A stretch of DNA of 64,000 nt, taken from NCBI GenBank assembly GCA_022360015.1, contig JAKSDQ010000071.1:62001-126000 (forward strand). Reading direction: 5' to 3'. Both the position numbers and the translations under genes were made by a program. Below the pieces are notes generated by a model. That model was not told the origin of the DNA, searched no databases, and saw only the letters and a list, made by a program, of their open reading frames with translations. This document shows, in pieces, positions 28,301-35,939 of this stretch (position 1 is the stretch's first letter; each line of letters opens with the position of its first letter). This DNA comes from Cytophagales bacterium (lineage in GTDB: Bacteria > Bacteroidota > Bacteroidia > Cytophagales > Cyclobacteriaceae).

Positions 28301-28750
28301 ACTAAAACCTTACGTCAGGATCAGGACGACTCAAGATCGAAAGACGGCATGGATATCGCACTTTGCAAGGTCAACCTGAAAAAGAATGAAGTTGAATTTG
28401 CAGGGGCTCACAGGCCACTGTACTTTATGGAAAAAGGAAAAATGGTAGAGGTGAAAGGTAACAAATTTGCTATCGGAGGAGGCCGGTACAGGAACCAGAC
28501 TAACTTTACAACAGTTAAAATAAAAGTAAGCAAGGGAGATTCAATATATTTTTGTTCAGACGGTTATCCCGATCAGTTTGGCGGGCCTGAAAATCGTAAA
28601 TACGGTCCCAAGCGCGTTCGTGAGTTTATTGAAAAAAACCACAAAAACGGTATGCGCCAGGTACATAAAACCATGGATGCGGAATGGGAAAAGTGGAAAG
28701 GTGATACAAAACAAACAGATGACGTATTGATGATAGGAATAAAATTCTAG
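25316..28750 (+). CDS. Multi-domain membrane sensor PP2C/SpoIIE-type phosphatase (SiaA-like)
   Basis: A 1144-residue sensor. Order: TM1 (about 12-30), a large extracytoplasmic Cache-like domain (about 35-300), TM2 (about 302-326), HAMP (about 327-385), GAF (about 430-585), coiled coil (about 588-645), PAS (about 640-755), PAS (about 765-880, both ending in DITERR/DITERK) and a C-terminal PP2C/SpoIIE domain (about 915-1144). The metal ligands are in place: Asp936 in SGDFPW, Asp953 in DCTGHGVPGA, Asp1082 in CSDGYPD and Asp1136 in TDDVLM. The usual SGDFYW reads SGDFPW. By analogy with SiaA it would dephosphorylate the SiaC-like protein encoded two genes downstream. It lies 24 bases after the GAF gene. 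Confidence 0.9.
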   Translation: MFKNINIGSKVTSLLVSLVLLTIVAVSLVNYNLSKKAMETRSIEILNTLADMKVKEVTHFFEQISSDVQVVQNQNVIKENIGLLNSFEGISGDSIKTIVTQNLSDKFAGFAKTLAYKNLYITNKEGNILYTTDAAKSAGDAFYDNVGGTIGESKNTLYFSRVFPENNNHYLLTGAPLKDDSGVLGGLLLIKINMGSLYSMASDTTGMGQTGEVQLVKQFEDQKFYNLGPLRLKENAVLSLALETGHKDHPIRLASQGESGIKYSQDYRGNSTLTAWRHIPLAGWGLIVKMDRSEIHGLKGGLFLNFLISGFAILLLAVVIGIIFSKMLINPILSLKATLAKLSKGVLPDKVAKSSNDEIGQMAEITNDLVQSLKRTANFAHKIGDGDFDADFEPLSDQDNLGNALINMRDSIQNAEKRDTERNWIVTGVAEIGEILREHNELGPLGDEVVAYITDKIDAIQGAFYVTNNENEDDVFIEMTASYAYNKKKNLKATFKFAEGLVGQSAIEQATILRTEIPYDYVSVTSGILGDQRPEAILIVPLITNEEVYGVLEFAGFKKFSPTHVKFVEEISVIIARTIFNIKVNERTRKLLEDSQQMSKELQIQQGELRQNAEEMAATQDELRNTNQRLEDQIEEVNRTQKRMQLLLENASEVITIYEEDENIRYISPSVENILGYSQTEMIGQKDLKNIHPEGLEHFHAMFKQLLDNPFNPVTIQYKYKTKEADYIWLEATGTNKLSDPAIQGIIVNSRDITERRRAEEEQRMRSKMQALSENSPDLITRLEGNGSVSYINPMIETYAGGKAEQFLNKKVDKLNLNDSITRQWADILKDVTKQNSKVSMEMEFPSVMGERIMQVNAIPEYDEQEKIESVLVVSHDITERKLIELEIQSKNKKINDSINYAKRIQGAILPNTAIINQVFKESFILYKPRDVVSGDFPWFMQVGDDIYIAAVDCTGHGVPGALISLIGYFLLNDIIRSRKVADPGKILDLLDDGVTKTLRQDQDDSRSKDGMDIALCKVNLKKNEVEFAGAHRPLYFMEKGKMVEVKGNKFAIGGGRYRNQTNFTTVKIKVSKGDSIYFCSDGYPDQFGGPENRKYGPKRVREFIEKNHKNGMRQVHKTMDAEWEKWKGDTKQTDDVLMIGIKF

Positions 28751-28839
28751 AATTAGCTAAATTTTTCTAATATTGAAATTGAAAAGGAAAATCAAGATTA
28801 TTTACTATAAAATTTGTGATATAAAATTAAAAATGTCTT

Positions 28840-29385
28840 ATGAAGTACATATATGACTTGCATAAAACGATGCTCGCCAACAATCTGATCTTGATCTACG
28901 AAGGTGAGTTCACCCAGGAGATTACCAAATCCGTACTTGCGATGGCTGAAAGGAACATGGACTCAATGGGTGAAGAGTCTAACATTAAACGCAAGGTGTT
29001 TAATGTGATGGTAGAATGTCTACAGAACATTGTTAAGCACAGCGATGAGGTAGATGACCAGGACAGTGATCAGCCTACGGCGATCTTTATGATTGGAAAA
29101 AGCAATGGGGATTACATTGTGACAACGGGCAACCCGATTAAAAATGAAAATGTTGACAAAGTGAAAGGCAGATTGGATAAGATCAACGGTCTGGACAAAG
29201 ATGGGTTAAAGCAACTTTATAAAGAAATTATAAAGGGAACGGAAATTTCTGATAAAGGTGGGGCAGGATTAGGCTTTGTGGACATGGCTCGTAAATCGGG
29301 TAACAGTCTTGACTACGCATTTGAGCAAATGAATGATAAATATTCATTCTTTTCTTTAAAATCTACTATTTCCGGGCAAATGTAG
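28840..29385 (+). CDS. SiaB-family protein kinase (GHKL fold)
   Basis: A 181-residue protein. Visible HATPase-like motifs are the N-box VMVECLQNIVKHS (Glu59, Asn63) and the glycine box KGGAGLGFVDMA (Gly141-Gly145). There is no phospho-acceptor histidine or receiver. This matches the SiaB/DUF6272 family of serine/threonine kinases, which phosphorylate a SiaC-type partner. Its position between the PP2C sensor and a SiaC homologue fits the SiaA-SiaB-SiaC order known from Pseudomonas. It starts 89 bases after the phosphatase gene. Confidence 0.88.
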   Translation: MKYIYDLHKTMLANNLILIYEGEFTQEITKSVLAMAERNMDSMGEESNIKRKVFNVMVECLQNIVKHSDEVDDQDSDQPTAIFMIGKSNGDYIVTTGNPIKNENVDKVKGRLDKINGLDKDGLKQLYKEIIKGTEISDKGGAGLGFVDMARKSGNSLDYAFEQMNDKYSFFSLKSTISGQM

Positions 29386-29433
29386 TTTTTTTGAAAGTTA
29401 TTGATTAATTAGACTTATAATATTTTAAAAGAT

Positions 29434-29796
29434 ATGGAAATTTTAAATCTTGAAGGAACTGAGGATACCCCGAAAATTATGTTGGACAAGGGGAATGGCA
29501 TTTTTGAAATCTCTGGAAGATCATTGCCTGAGGACACTGCAGAATTCTATCAACCTATTTTGGAATGGCTGGAAGTTTACGCTCAAAATCATAACGACAA
29601 AACTGAATTCGTTTTTAAACTGGAATACTTTAACACGGCCTCTTCCAAGTTAATACTGGATGTTTTATCCGCTTTGGAAGATATCGATGGCACCTCGGTA
29701 CTTTGGTATTTTCGTGAAGATGATGAAGATATGGAAGAAGCCGGAGAAGAATTTTCAGAATTAGTTGAAATACCCTTCGAATTTAAAACTTACTAA
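29434..29796 (+). CDS. SiaC-family regulatory phosphoprotein (DUF1987)
   Basis: A 120-residue protein of the DUF1987/SiaC family: a beta-rich N terminus with GRSLPEDTAEFYQPILEWL, then FKLEYFNTASSKLILDVL. Thr68 lies in the FNTASS loop, at the position phosphorylated in Pseudomonas SiaC as I recall it. The family resembles STAS-like anti-sigma-factor antagonists in behaviour. In Pseudomonas the unphosphorylated form activates the diguanylate cyclase SiaD. No such cyclase is encoded here, so the downstream partner is unknown. The acidic C-terminal tail (DDEDMEEAGEE) is notable. Confidence 0.9.
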   Translation: MEILNLEGTEDTPKIMLDKGNGIFEISGRSLPEDTAEFYQPILEWLEVYAQNHNDKTEFVFKLEYFNTASSKLILDVLSALEDIDGTSVLWYFREDDEDMEEAGEEFSELVEIPFEFKTY

Positions 29797-29864
29797 ACCA
29801 CCTCCCCAAACTGTAATTTAAATAACGCCCTGTTAACTTATTTGCCAATAAAAAAAATCGGCTG

Positions 29865-29883
29865 AGACACCTTTGTGTCTTTT
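29865..29883 (+). terminator. Weak hairpin after the SiaC-like gene
   Basis: The stem AGACAC/GTGTCT with a CTTT loop is followed by a run of four T. It lies between the SiaC-like gene and the ABC transporter gene, so transcription across the gap may be reduced and not fully stopped. Confidence 0.4.
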
Positions 29884-29931
29884 GGCTGGTAATATATCAT
29901 ACTTTTTAGTCAAAGACACTTGATCTAAGTT

Positions 29932-32900
29932 ATGAGTGAAGAAATATTAAAGGCCTTAACACAATTATTCGCAATCATTACCAAGCAGGATGAAGGTGTA
30001 ACGGTAACTGAAAGAAATTTTGTCATTCGATTTTTTGAACAGGAACTGGACAGGGATTCCGTCAAGGAATATATTGAGCTTTACGATCAATATATCGGAG
30101 ATAATAAAAACTCTAAAGCCGAAGGGGAGAAAAGAAAAACAAAGCTGACCTCAGTGAAGGATTCGGTCAGGATTTTAGGCATTTGCAAAAAAATTAATAA
30201 AACACTCTCTCAAAAACAAAAAATTGTTGTCTTGGTCAAAATCCTGGAACTGGTGGCCTCTGACAAAAACTTCAGCGAAAAAAGAAGGGAAATCATCAAT
30301 ACGGTTGCAGATGCTTTTAAGTTCGAAAAGGAAGAATACGAACTAATCCTTGACTTTGTATTAAAAGACACCAGTGAACAGCTTAACAATGACACAACCC
30401 TGATACTAAGCCATAAAACCCCTGCAAAAGACAGCAAGTCAAAACATGTGCATGCCGACATGGATGGTGAAATCATATTCATCCATGTAAAAAGTGTGGA
30501 AATGTATTTCATGAAATATCTCGGAAGCGACGAAATCAATTTGAATGGTTTCATCATGAAACGCGGCCAGGCCTATCTTTTTTCACAGGGAAGCACCATT
30601 AAAACACCGTTGGGGTCGGCGTTATACTATAGTGACCTGATAAGACATTTTAGATCAGATTATACCACCAATAATATCTCATTCAACGCTAACCACCTCT
30701 TTTTCAAGTTCCCCAATGGTGAATTAGGGTTAAGAGACGTCAATATTTCCGAGGGACCCGGTAAGCTTATAGGAATTATGGGAGCAAGTGGTGCCGGAAA
30801 AACAACGCTGTTGAATGTTTTGGCAGGCATTGAAAAGCCTTCGGGCGGTGAGATTCTTATTAATGGTATCAATATCCACACAGAGTCTGATAAAATCAAT
30901 GGGGTAATTGGCTACATCGCGCAGGACGACCTGCTTATTGAAGAGCTGACCGTATATGAAAACCTCTATTACAATGCCAAACTTTGTTTTGATAATCTGA
31001 GTCATAACGAGCTCCACAAAAAGGTAATCGAAGTATTGGAAAACCTTGGTTTAGAGCAAAGGAAAGATCTGAAGGTAGGCAGCGTACTGGATAAAACCAT
31101 CAGTGGGGGCCAGAGAAAAAGGTTGAACATCGCCCTGGAGCTTATCCGGGAACCCGCTGTCATGTTTGTTGACGAACCTACCTCAGGCTTATCATCGAGG
31201 GACTCTGAAAATGTCATCGACCTTTTAAAAGAGCTGACGCTTAAGGGTAAGTTATTTTTTGTGGTAATCCATCAGCCTTCATCAGACATTTACAAAATGT
31301 TTGATAAAATGTTTATTCTCGATACCGGCGGGTATCCGATTTTTTACGATAACCCTATTGAGGCCATCACCTACTTTAAACGGGCCTCCAAGCAGGTAGA
31401 TAGCCAAAAAGGTCAATGTCCGACCTGTAGTAACGTGAACCCGGAACAGATTTTCAACATTATAGAATCCAATGTTGTCGATGAATATGGACAATTTACC
31501 AATAAAAGAAAAGTAAATCCTCAGCAGTGGAATGAGTTATTCAAAGAAAAATTTGAATTAAAAAAGATCCGGGATATAGACGAAACGCCTCCCAGGTCTT
31601 TGAACATTCCTTCAAAGCTCAAGCAAGTTGTTATTTTTACCAAACGGGACTTACTGTCAAAAATAAGCAACAAGCAATACCTGCTGATTAATTTTTTAGA
31701 AGCACCTTTTCTTGCCTTGATTCTGGCATTTCTCATTAAGTACCTCAATACCAATGACGGAAAGGATTACCTGTTCAGATTTAACGACAATATCCCGGCA
31801 TTTATCATGATGAGCATTGTCGTAGCTTTATTTATGGGCCTTTCGGTGAGTGCCGAAGAAATAATCAAAGACAGAAAAATATTAAAAAGGGAGTCATTTC
31901 TGAATCTTAGCTGGAACAGCTATCTGCTTTCAAAACTGATCATATTGTTTACTTTGTCCGGTCTGCAAACCCTTTCATTTGTCCTGATCGGTCAATCCAT
32001 TTTGGAAATCAAAGGCATGACCCTGAGCTATTGGTTAGTGTTGTTTTCGGTGTCGTGTTTTGCCAATGTTATGGGGTTAAATGCCTCTTCGGCTTTTAAA
32101 TCGGCTATTAACGTCTACATTTTAATTCCCATATTGCTTATACCACAAATGATCTTAAGTGGTTTATTGTTTAGTTTTGACAAGCTTAACAATTCCATCA
32201 GTACCAAAGGCAAAACCCCTATTGTAGCCGACCTGATGGCATCACGGTGGGCTTTTGAAGCCATAGCCGTCGACCAGTTTATCAACAATGACTACCAAAG
32301 ACCTCTATACCGGCACGAGAAGGAAGAAAAACAAGCTGATTTTAAAGTAAGCTACCAGATTAAAAAACTTGAAGAAAAAGTAAGATACGTAAACGATAAC
32401 CTGAATAAGGAAAATGACTCTATCCGGGCTGAGGTGAAATCCGCTCTGACGGTGCTGAGAAATGAGCTGAGAAAGGAAGCATTAACTGTTCCGATGAAGG
32501 GATTTAATATTGAACAGGATTTATCATTCGATCAATACAAGCCTGAAACAGGAAAAAAGATCACGCAATATCTAAAAATGATCAGGGACAAAAACCTCGA
32601 CCGGTTTAATCAGTCGGAAAAGAAAAAAGCCCATGAGATCAAACTAAGAGAGGAAAAGACAGACTACAATCTGAATGAATTCAAAAACCTCTACTACAAT
32701 GAGAGTTTATCCGAGCTGGTACGCAACATCAATGTTGAAAACCGTATCCTGGAGCACAAGGGCAGATTATTGCAACAGATAGATCCCATTTTTCATGTCC
32801 CCGAGATGCCTGCCCATGCGCTGGATTACCGGACACATTTTTACGCTCCTGAAAAACATCTCTTCAATAATCTGTTTGCTACCTATGGTTTTAATGTGGC

Positions 32901-33018
32901 TGTAATCTGGCTAATGTCGCTGATTTTGTATGTCACATTATACTTTGAATCATTCAAACAAATGTTCCGGTACCTGGGAAGAATCAGCTTTGTAAAATCC
33001 TCAAAATCAAAGAAATGA
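29932..33018 (+). CDS. TerB-like / ABC (ABCG-type) transporter fusion protein
   Basis: A 1028-residue fusion. The N-terminal helical region (about 1-150) looks TerB-like, and a small beta domain (about 160-235), possibly FHA-like, follows. The ABC ATPase runs from about 245 to 475: Walker A GASGAGKTT (Lys290), signature SGGQRKR (391-397), Walker B MFVDEP (Asp414, Glu415) and His447. A CPTC pair (Cys496, Cys499) sits in the linker. The membrane domain is ABC2/ABCG-like (about 565-780) and is interrupted by a long charged, helical, probably extracytoplasmic insert (about 785-980) before the last helix (about 990-1010). ATPase-before-membrane order and the PTSGLSSRDS motif are ABCG features. The substrate is unknown. 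The position after siaC suggests it is a candidate output. Confidence 0.87.
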   Translation: MSEEILKALTQLFAIITKQDEGVTVTERNFVIRFFEQELDRDSVKEYIELYDQYIGDNKNSKAEGEKRKTKLTSVKDSVRILGICKKINKTLSQKQKIVVLVKILELVASDKNFSEKRREIINTVADAFKFEKEEYELILDFVLKDTSEQLNNDTTLILSHKTPAKDSKSKHVHADMDGEIIFIHVKSVEMYFMKYLGSDEINLNGFIMKRGQAYLFSQGSTIKTPLGSALYYSDLIRHFRSDYTTNNISFNANHLFFKFPNGELGLRDVNISEGPGKLIGIMGASGAGKTTLLNVLAGIEKPSGGEILINGINIHTESDKINGVIGYIAQDDLLIEELTVYENLYYNAKLCFDNLSHNELHKKVIEVLENLGLEQRKDLKVGSVLDKTISGGQRKRLNIALELIREPAVMFVDEPTSGLSSRDSENVIDLLKELTLKGKLFFVVIHQPSSDIYKMFDKMFILDTGGYPIFYDNPIEAITYFKRASKQVDSQKGQCPTCSNVNPEQIFNIIESNVVDEYGQFTNKRKVNPQQWNELFKEKFELKKIRDIDETPPRSLNIPSKLKQVVIFTKRDLLSKISNKQYLLINFLEAPFLALILAFLIKYLNTNDGKDYLFRFNDNIPAFIMMSIVVALFMGLSVSAEEIIKDRKILKRESFLNLSWNSYLLSKLIILFTLSGLQTLSFVLIGQSILEIKGMTLSYWLVLFSVSCFANVMGLNASSAFKSAINVYILIPILLIPQMILSGLLFSFDKLNNSISTKGKTPIVADLMASRWAFEAIAVDQFINNDYQRPLYRHEKEEKQADFKVSYQIKKLEEKVRYVNDNLNKENDSIRAEVKSALTVLRNELRKEALTVPMKGFNIEQDLSFDQYKPETGKKITQYLKMIRDKNLDRFNQSEKKKAHEIKLREEKTDYNLNEFKNLYYNESLSELVRNINVENRILEHKGRLLQQIDPIFHVPEMPAHALDYRTHFYAPEKHLFNNLFATYGFNVAVIWLMSLILYVTLYFESFKQMFRYLGRISFVKSSKSKK

Positions 33019-33100
33019 GACGTTTTTCAGGCATAATTAAAAAATTATTATCGGTGTAAGAAATGGAGGAAACTTCGCCTGATTAAAATAGTGGAAATTA

Positions 33101-33108
33101 TAAATTTG
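33101..33108 (+). promoter_or_regulatory. Possible Bacteroidota -7 element (TAAATTTG)
   Basis: This matches the TAnnTTTG consensus 20 bases before the ATG of the lipoprotein gene at 33129. No clear TTTG -33 element is present at the usual distance, so the call is tentative. Confidence 0.3.
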
Positions 33109-33128
33109 CAACAAATAAAGTCATTCTT

Positions 33129-34025
33129 ATGAGAAATTTATGCTTCAGTTTGGTGGTACTTTCATTGTACGCATGCGGGCCGAACAAAGACGCTGCTGAG
33201 CAAGCCATCCTAGACAGCGTGGACTCAATAGCTGTGGAAACACCAGAGATTTCAGAGGATGTAATCGCTGACATTATTCAACAAATTCCATCACCTTTGG
33301 AAATTTCAGTGTTGTTAAAAGAGTCGGGTTCAGCATATGACTATAGCATGCTGAATCCCGATGATATGGTTTCAAACTATAACAACAACTTTAGCAAAGC
33401 CTTGAATCTGGGTATTTATGGAACCGATCTCGGTTATACCAATATTTACAAAGAAAATCAGGACGCCCTGGGTTATATCGGTTCTATCAGGGATTTGGCA
33501 GACGGACTCAACATTGGACAGTTCTTTGACTTTAACACGATCAGAAAGCTGGCAACCAATAGCAATAATCTTGACTCATTACTGCTTATCACCACCAAAA
33601 ACTTCAATAAAATCAATACATACCTTCAGGATCAGAAAAGATCCAATCTGAGCATTTTGTTACTAACCGGTGGCTGGCTCGAAGCCCTGCATATTACCTG
33701 CCAGGTGTACAAGAAAAATCCTGATAATGTGGTATTGAAAGAAAAAATCGGTGAACAAAAAATCATATTGGAACAAATTCAATTACTCTTGTCTCTGTAT
33801 GAAAGCGATCCGGATATCAAAAATCTCAGTGCCCAGTTAAAAGATTTACAAGGAGTATTCGATCAGATTGAAATAACGACCACCTACGCTGAGTCTACTT
33901 TCCAGGAGGTGGATGGGGTATTGATGATTGTCGATAACAGTACCAGCAGTATTAATATAACGGATCAGAATGTAGCGGACATTACCAGTATCACAGCCGC
34001 CATTAGAAATAACATAATAAACTAA
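33129..34025 (+). CDS. Hypothetical lipoprotein of the Sia-like cluster
   Basis: A 298-residue protein I do not recognise. The lipoprotein signal is short (LVVLSLYAC, cysteine near residue 16). The mature part is almost entirely helical, with an acidic start, a central LGIYGTDLGYTNIYKENQDALGYIGSIRDLAD segment and an NIGQFFDFNTIRKLA segment, then coiled-coil-like heptads. It follows the ABC transporter gene by 110 bases and precedes a small secreted protein by 13 bases. It could be an envelope partner or substrate of the transporter, which is inference from position only. Confidence 0.7.
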   Translation: MRNLCFSLVVLSLYACGPNKDAAEQAILDSVDSIAVETPEISEDVIADIIQQIPSPLEISVLLKESGSAYDYSMLNPDDMVSNYNNNFSKALNLGIYGTDLGYTNIYKENQDALGYIGSIRDLADGLNIGQFFDFNTIRKLATNSNNLDSLLLITTKNFNKINTYLQDQKRSNLSILLLTGGWLEALHITCQVYKKNPDNVVLKEKIGEQKIILEQIQLLLSLYESDPDIKNLSAQLKDLQGVFDQIEITTTYAESTFQEVDGVLMIVDNSTSSINITDQNVADITSITAAIRNNIIN

Positions 34026-34038
34026 TTGAGAGCTCTTT

Positions 34039-34470
34039 ATGAAAAAGATTATTTTTACCATAAGCTTTTTATCGTTACTTACCTTGGTAGCGCCGTCCGC
34101 CTTTGCTCAATGTGATGCTGATGAATATGCAGAAGCATGCATTCCAAAGCTAAAAGACGGCTTCAATTTCGTGAAAAGCTACTCCGTTGATGGAGAAGGT
34201 GGCAGCAAAGCAAAAGTTGAGTATTCCTATGTATTTGCAAAAGGGACGCAATATTTTATCAATATATGTAGTGGAGGAGAGGAAACCGACGGCATTGTGG
34301 TAAGCCTTTATGATTCAACCAGAAAACTAGTTTCAACCAGTGATGCCAACGGTAAACTTTACAGCGCCATTGGATATCCCTGTAATGCTACGGGCATTTA
34401 TTATATACAATTTACATTTAAAGGCTCAGCCAACCATTGTGGAGGTGCGGTCCTGGGCTTTAAGCGATAA
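34039..34470 (+). CDS. Hypothetical secreted protein of the Sia-like cluster
   Basis: A 143-residue protein with a clear signal peptide (about 1-23, ending SAFAQ). The mature 120 residues are beta-rich and contain cysteines at CDADEYAEAC, NICSGG, GYPCNA and NHCGG, which could form disulfides. No family is recognised, though the pattern of a small pre-peptidase-like beta sandwich (FAKGTQYFINICSG, GIYYIQFTF) is suggestive. It is the last gene before a strong terminator. Confidence 0.7.
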   Translation: MKKIIFTISFLSLLTLVAPSAFAQCDADEYAEACIPKLKDGFNFVKSYSVDGEGGSKAKVEYSYVFAKGTQYFINICSGGEETDGIVVSLYDSTRKLVSTSDANGKLYSAIGYPCNATGIYYIQFTFKGSANHCGGAVLGFKR

Positions 34471-34493
34471 AACAAAAAAAGACAACATTATTT

Positions 34494-34525
34494 AAGCAGT
34501 CTTTCGGTAAAGGGCTGCTTTTTTT
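34494..34525 (+). terminator. Rho-independent terminator ending the cluster
   Basis: An outer stem AAGCAG/CTGCTT (34494-34499, 34515-34520) and an inner stem CTTT/AAAG around a CGGT loop are followed by a T-run at 34521-34525. It lies 24 bases after the secreted protein gene and marks a clear transcript end. Confidence 0.85.
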
Positions 34526-34540
34526 GTTTATTTTCGGGTC

Positions 34541-35182
34541 ATGAATGAAGTACATCTGGATTTCAGCTTCAAGGCCCGCTATTATCAGTTAGGCGCTGTA
34601 AATAAACAAACTGAAAATGTCTGGTTTGTTTGTCACGGGTATGGACAACTGGCTGGTTATTTCATTAAAAATTTTGAGGTATTGAACAATAAAAGGCATT
34701 GTGTGGTGGCCCCGGAAGGGCTGTCAAGGTTCTATCTGAATGGATTTGCAGGACGGGTGGGAGCCACCTGGATGACTAAAGAAGACCGCCTGATTGACAT
34801 CGAAAATTACATCAATTATCTGAACACAGTGTATGCAGAAGTAATTGGTAAAAGAAAGGATCTGCATATCACTTTACTGGGGTTTTCTCAGGGTGTAGCC
34901 ACTGTTGCCAGATGGGCCAATGAGCAGGGTCTTTGCTACCACCGGCTGATATGGTGGGCCGGGGTAATTCCTCCGGATTTGAATATCGATCTGGCCAGGG
35001 AAAAATTCAGTCAGGCAGACACAGTGATTGTTTATGGCAATGAGGATCCCTACATCGGGCCGGAGCAATTGGAAGAACAGCACCGTCAACTTGAAAGACT
35101 TTCTATCCATCCAAAGATGATAACATTTGAGGGAAAGCATGTCATCGATGACAATACCCTGCTGAAGATCAGCACCATTTAA
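34541..35182 (+). CDS. Alpha/beta hydrolase, phospholipase/carboxylesterase family
   Basis: A 213-residue serine hydrolase. The oxyanion-hole start is WFVCHGYGQ, the nucleophile elbow is GFSQG, the acid lies in YGNEDPYIG and the histidine in FEGKHVID. These fit the carboxylesterase/phospholipase family (PF02230 type). The substrate is unknown. The last four bases overlap the 3' end of the convergent SDR gene. Confidence 0.88.
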   Translation: MNEVHLDFSFKARYYQLGAVNKQTENVWFVCHGYGQLAGYFIKNFEVLNNKRHCVVAPEGLSRFYLNGFAGRVGATWMTKEDRLIDIENYINYLNTVYAEVIGKRKDLHITLLGFSQGVATVARWANEQGLCYHRLIWWAGVIPPDLNIDLAREKFSQADTVIVYGNEDPYIGPEQLEEQHRQLERLSIHPKMITFEGKHVIDDNTLLKISTI

Positions 35183-35937
35183 TCATCGCTTCTGGACACA
35201 ATCGTAGCCGAGGCCTGTGCCGTTGGAAAGACAATCATGTCGCTTATGTTGACATGAGAGGGCCTGGTAAGTACGAACAGGACAACTTCTGCAATATCCT
35301 CACCCTTCAGGGGTTCCATGCCCCTGTATACGTTTTTTGCCTTGGTTTTGTCCCCTTTGAATCTGACCTCAGAAAATTCGGTTGCTACCAGTCCCGGGTT
35401 TATCGCGGTAACTTTTATGCCTGACCCATTTAAATCAATTAACATACTCTTATTAAGAGCATCGACGGCAAACTTGGAGGCACAATAAACATTTCCTCCT
35501 GCATAGGCCTCCTTTCCGGCTATGGACCCGATGTTGATAATGTGTCCCTGTTTTTGGTCGACCATCATGGGGATAACTGATCGCGATACATATAAGAGAC
35601 CTTTCACATTGATGTCGATCATGGCCTCCCAATCATCTATGTCCCCTTGCTGAATAGGACTTAAGCCATGGGCATTGCCGGCATTATTAATCAATACGTC
35701 AATTGGTTTCCATGAATCAGGTATCGATGCAATCATCCGGGTTGTCAGTTCCCTGTCCCTTACATCGAATGACAGGGTTAATACTTTTGTATCGGGTTCA
35801 AGTTTCCGGGCAAGCTCATTCAGTTTTTGTTCCCTTCGTCCACAAAGTATGAGGTTATAGTTATTGGATGCCAGCAATTCAGCGCAGGCTTTGCCGATAC
35901 CACTGGTGGCACCGGTAATCAAGGCGGTTTTATTCAT
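35179..35937 (-). CDS. Short-chain dehydrogenase/reductase
   Basis: A 252-residue classical SDR. It has the cofactor motif TGATSGIGKA, the NNAGNAHG structural motif, a catalytic serine in NIGSIAGKEAY, and the YCASK pair (Tyr/Lys) with NPGLVATE after it. The basic residues GRREQK after the second strand suggest NADPH preference. It resembles YdfG-type serine/3-hydroxy acid dehydrogenases. It begins two bases after the porT stop, so it belongs to the ubiE-porT operon. Confidence 0.9.
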   Translation of the reverse strand: MNKTALITGATSGIGKACAELLASNNYNLILCGRREQKLNELARKLEPDTKVLTLSFDVRDRELTTRMIASIPDSWKPIDVLINNAGNAHGLSPIQQGDIDDWEAMIDINVKGLLYVSRSVIPMMVDQKQGHIINIGSIAGKEAYAGGNVYCASKFAVDALNKSMLIDLNGSGIKVTAINPGLVATEFSEVRFKGDKTKAKNVYRGMEPLKGEDIAEVVLFVLTRPSHVNISDMIVFPTAQASATIVSRSDD

Positions 35938-35939
35938 GG

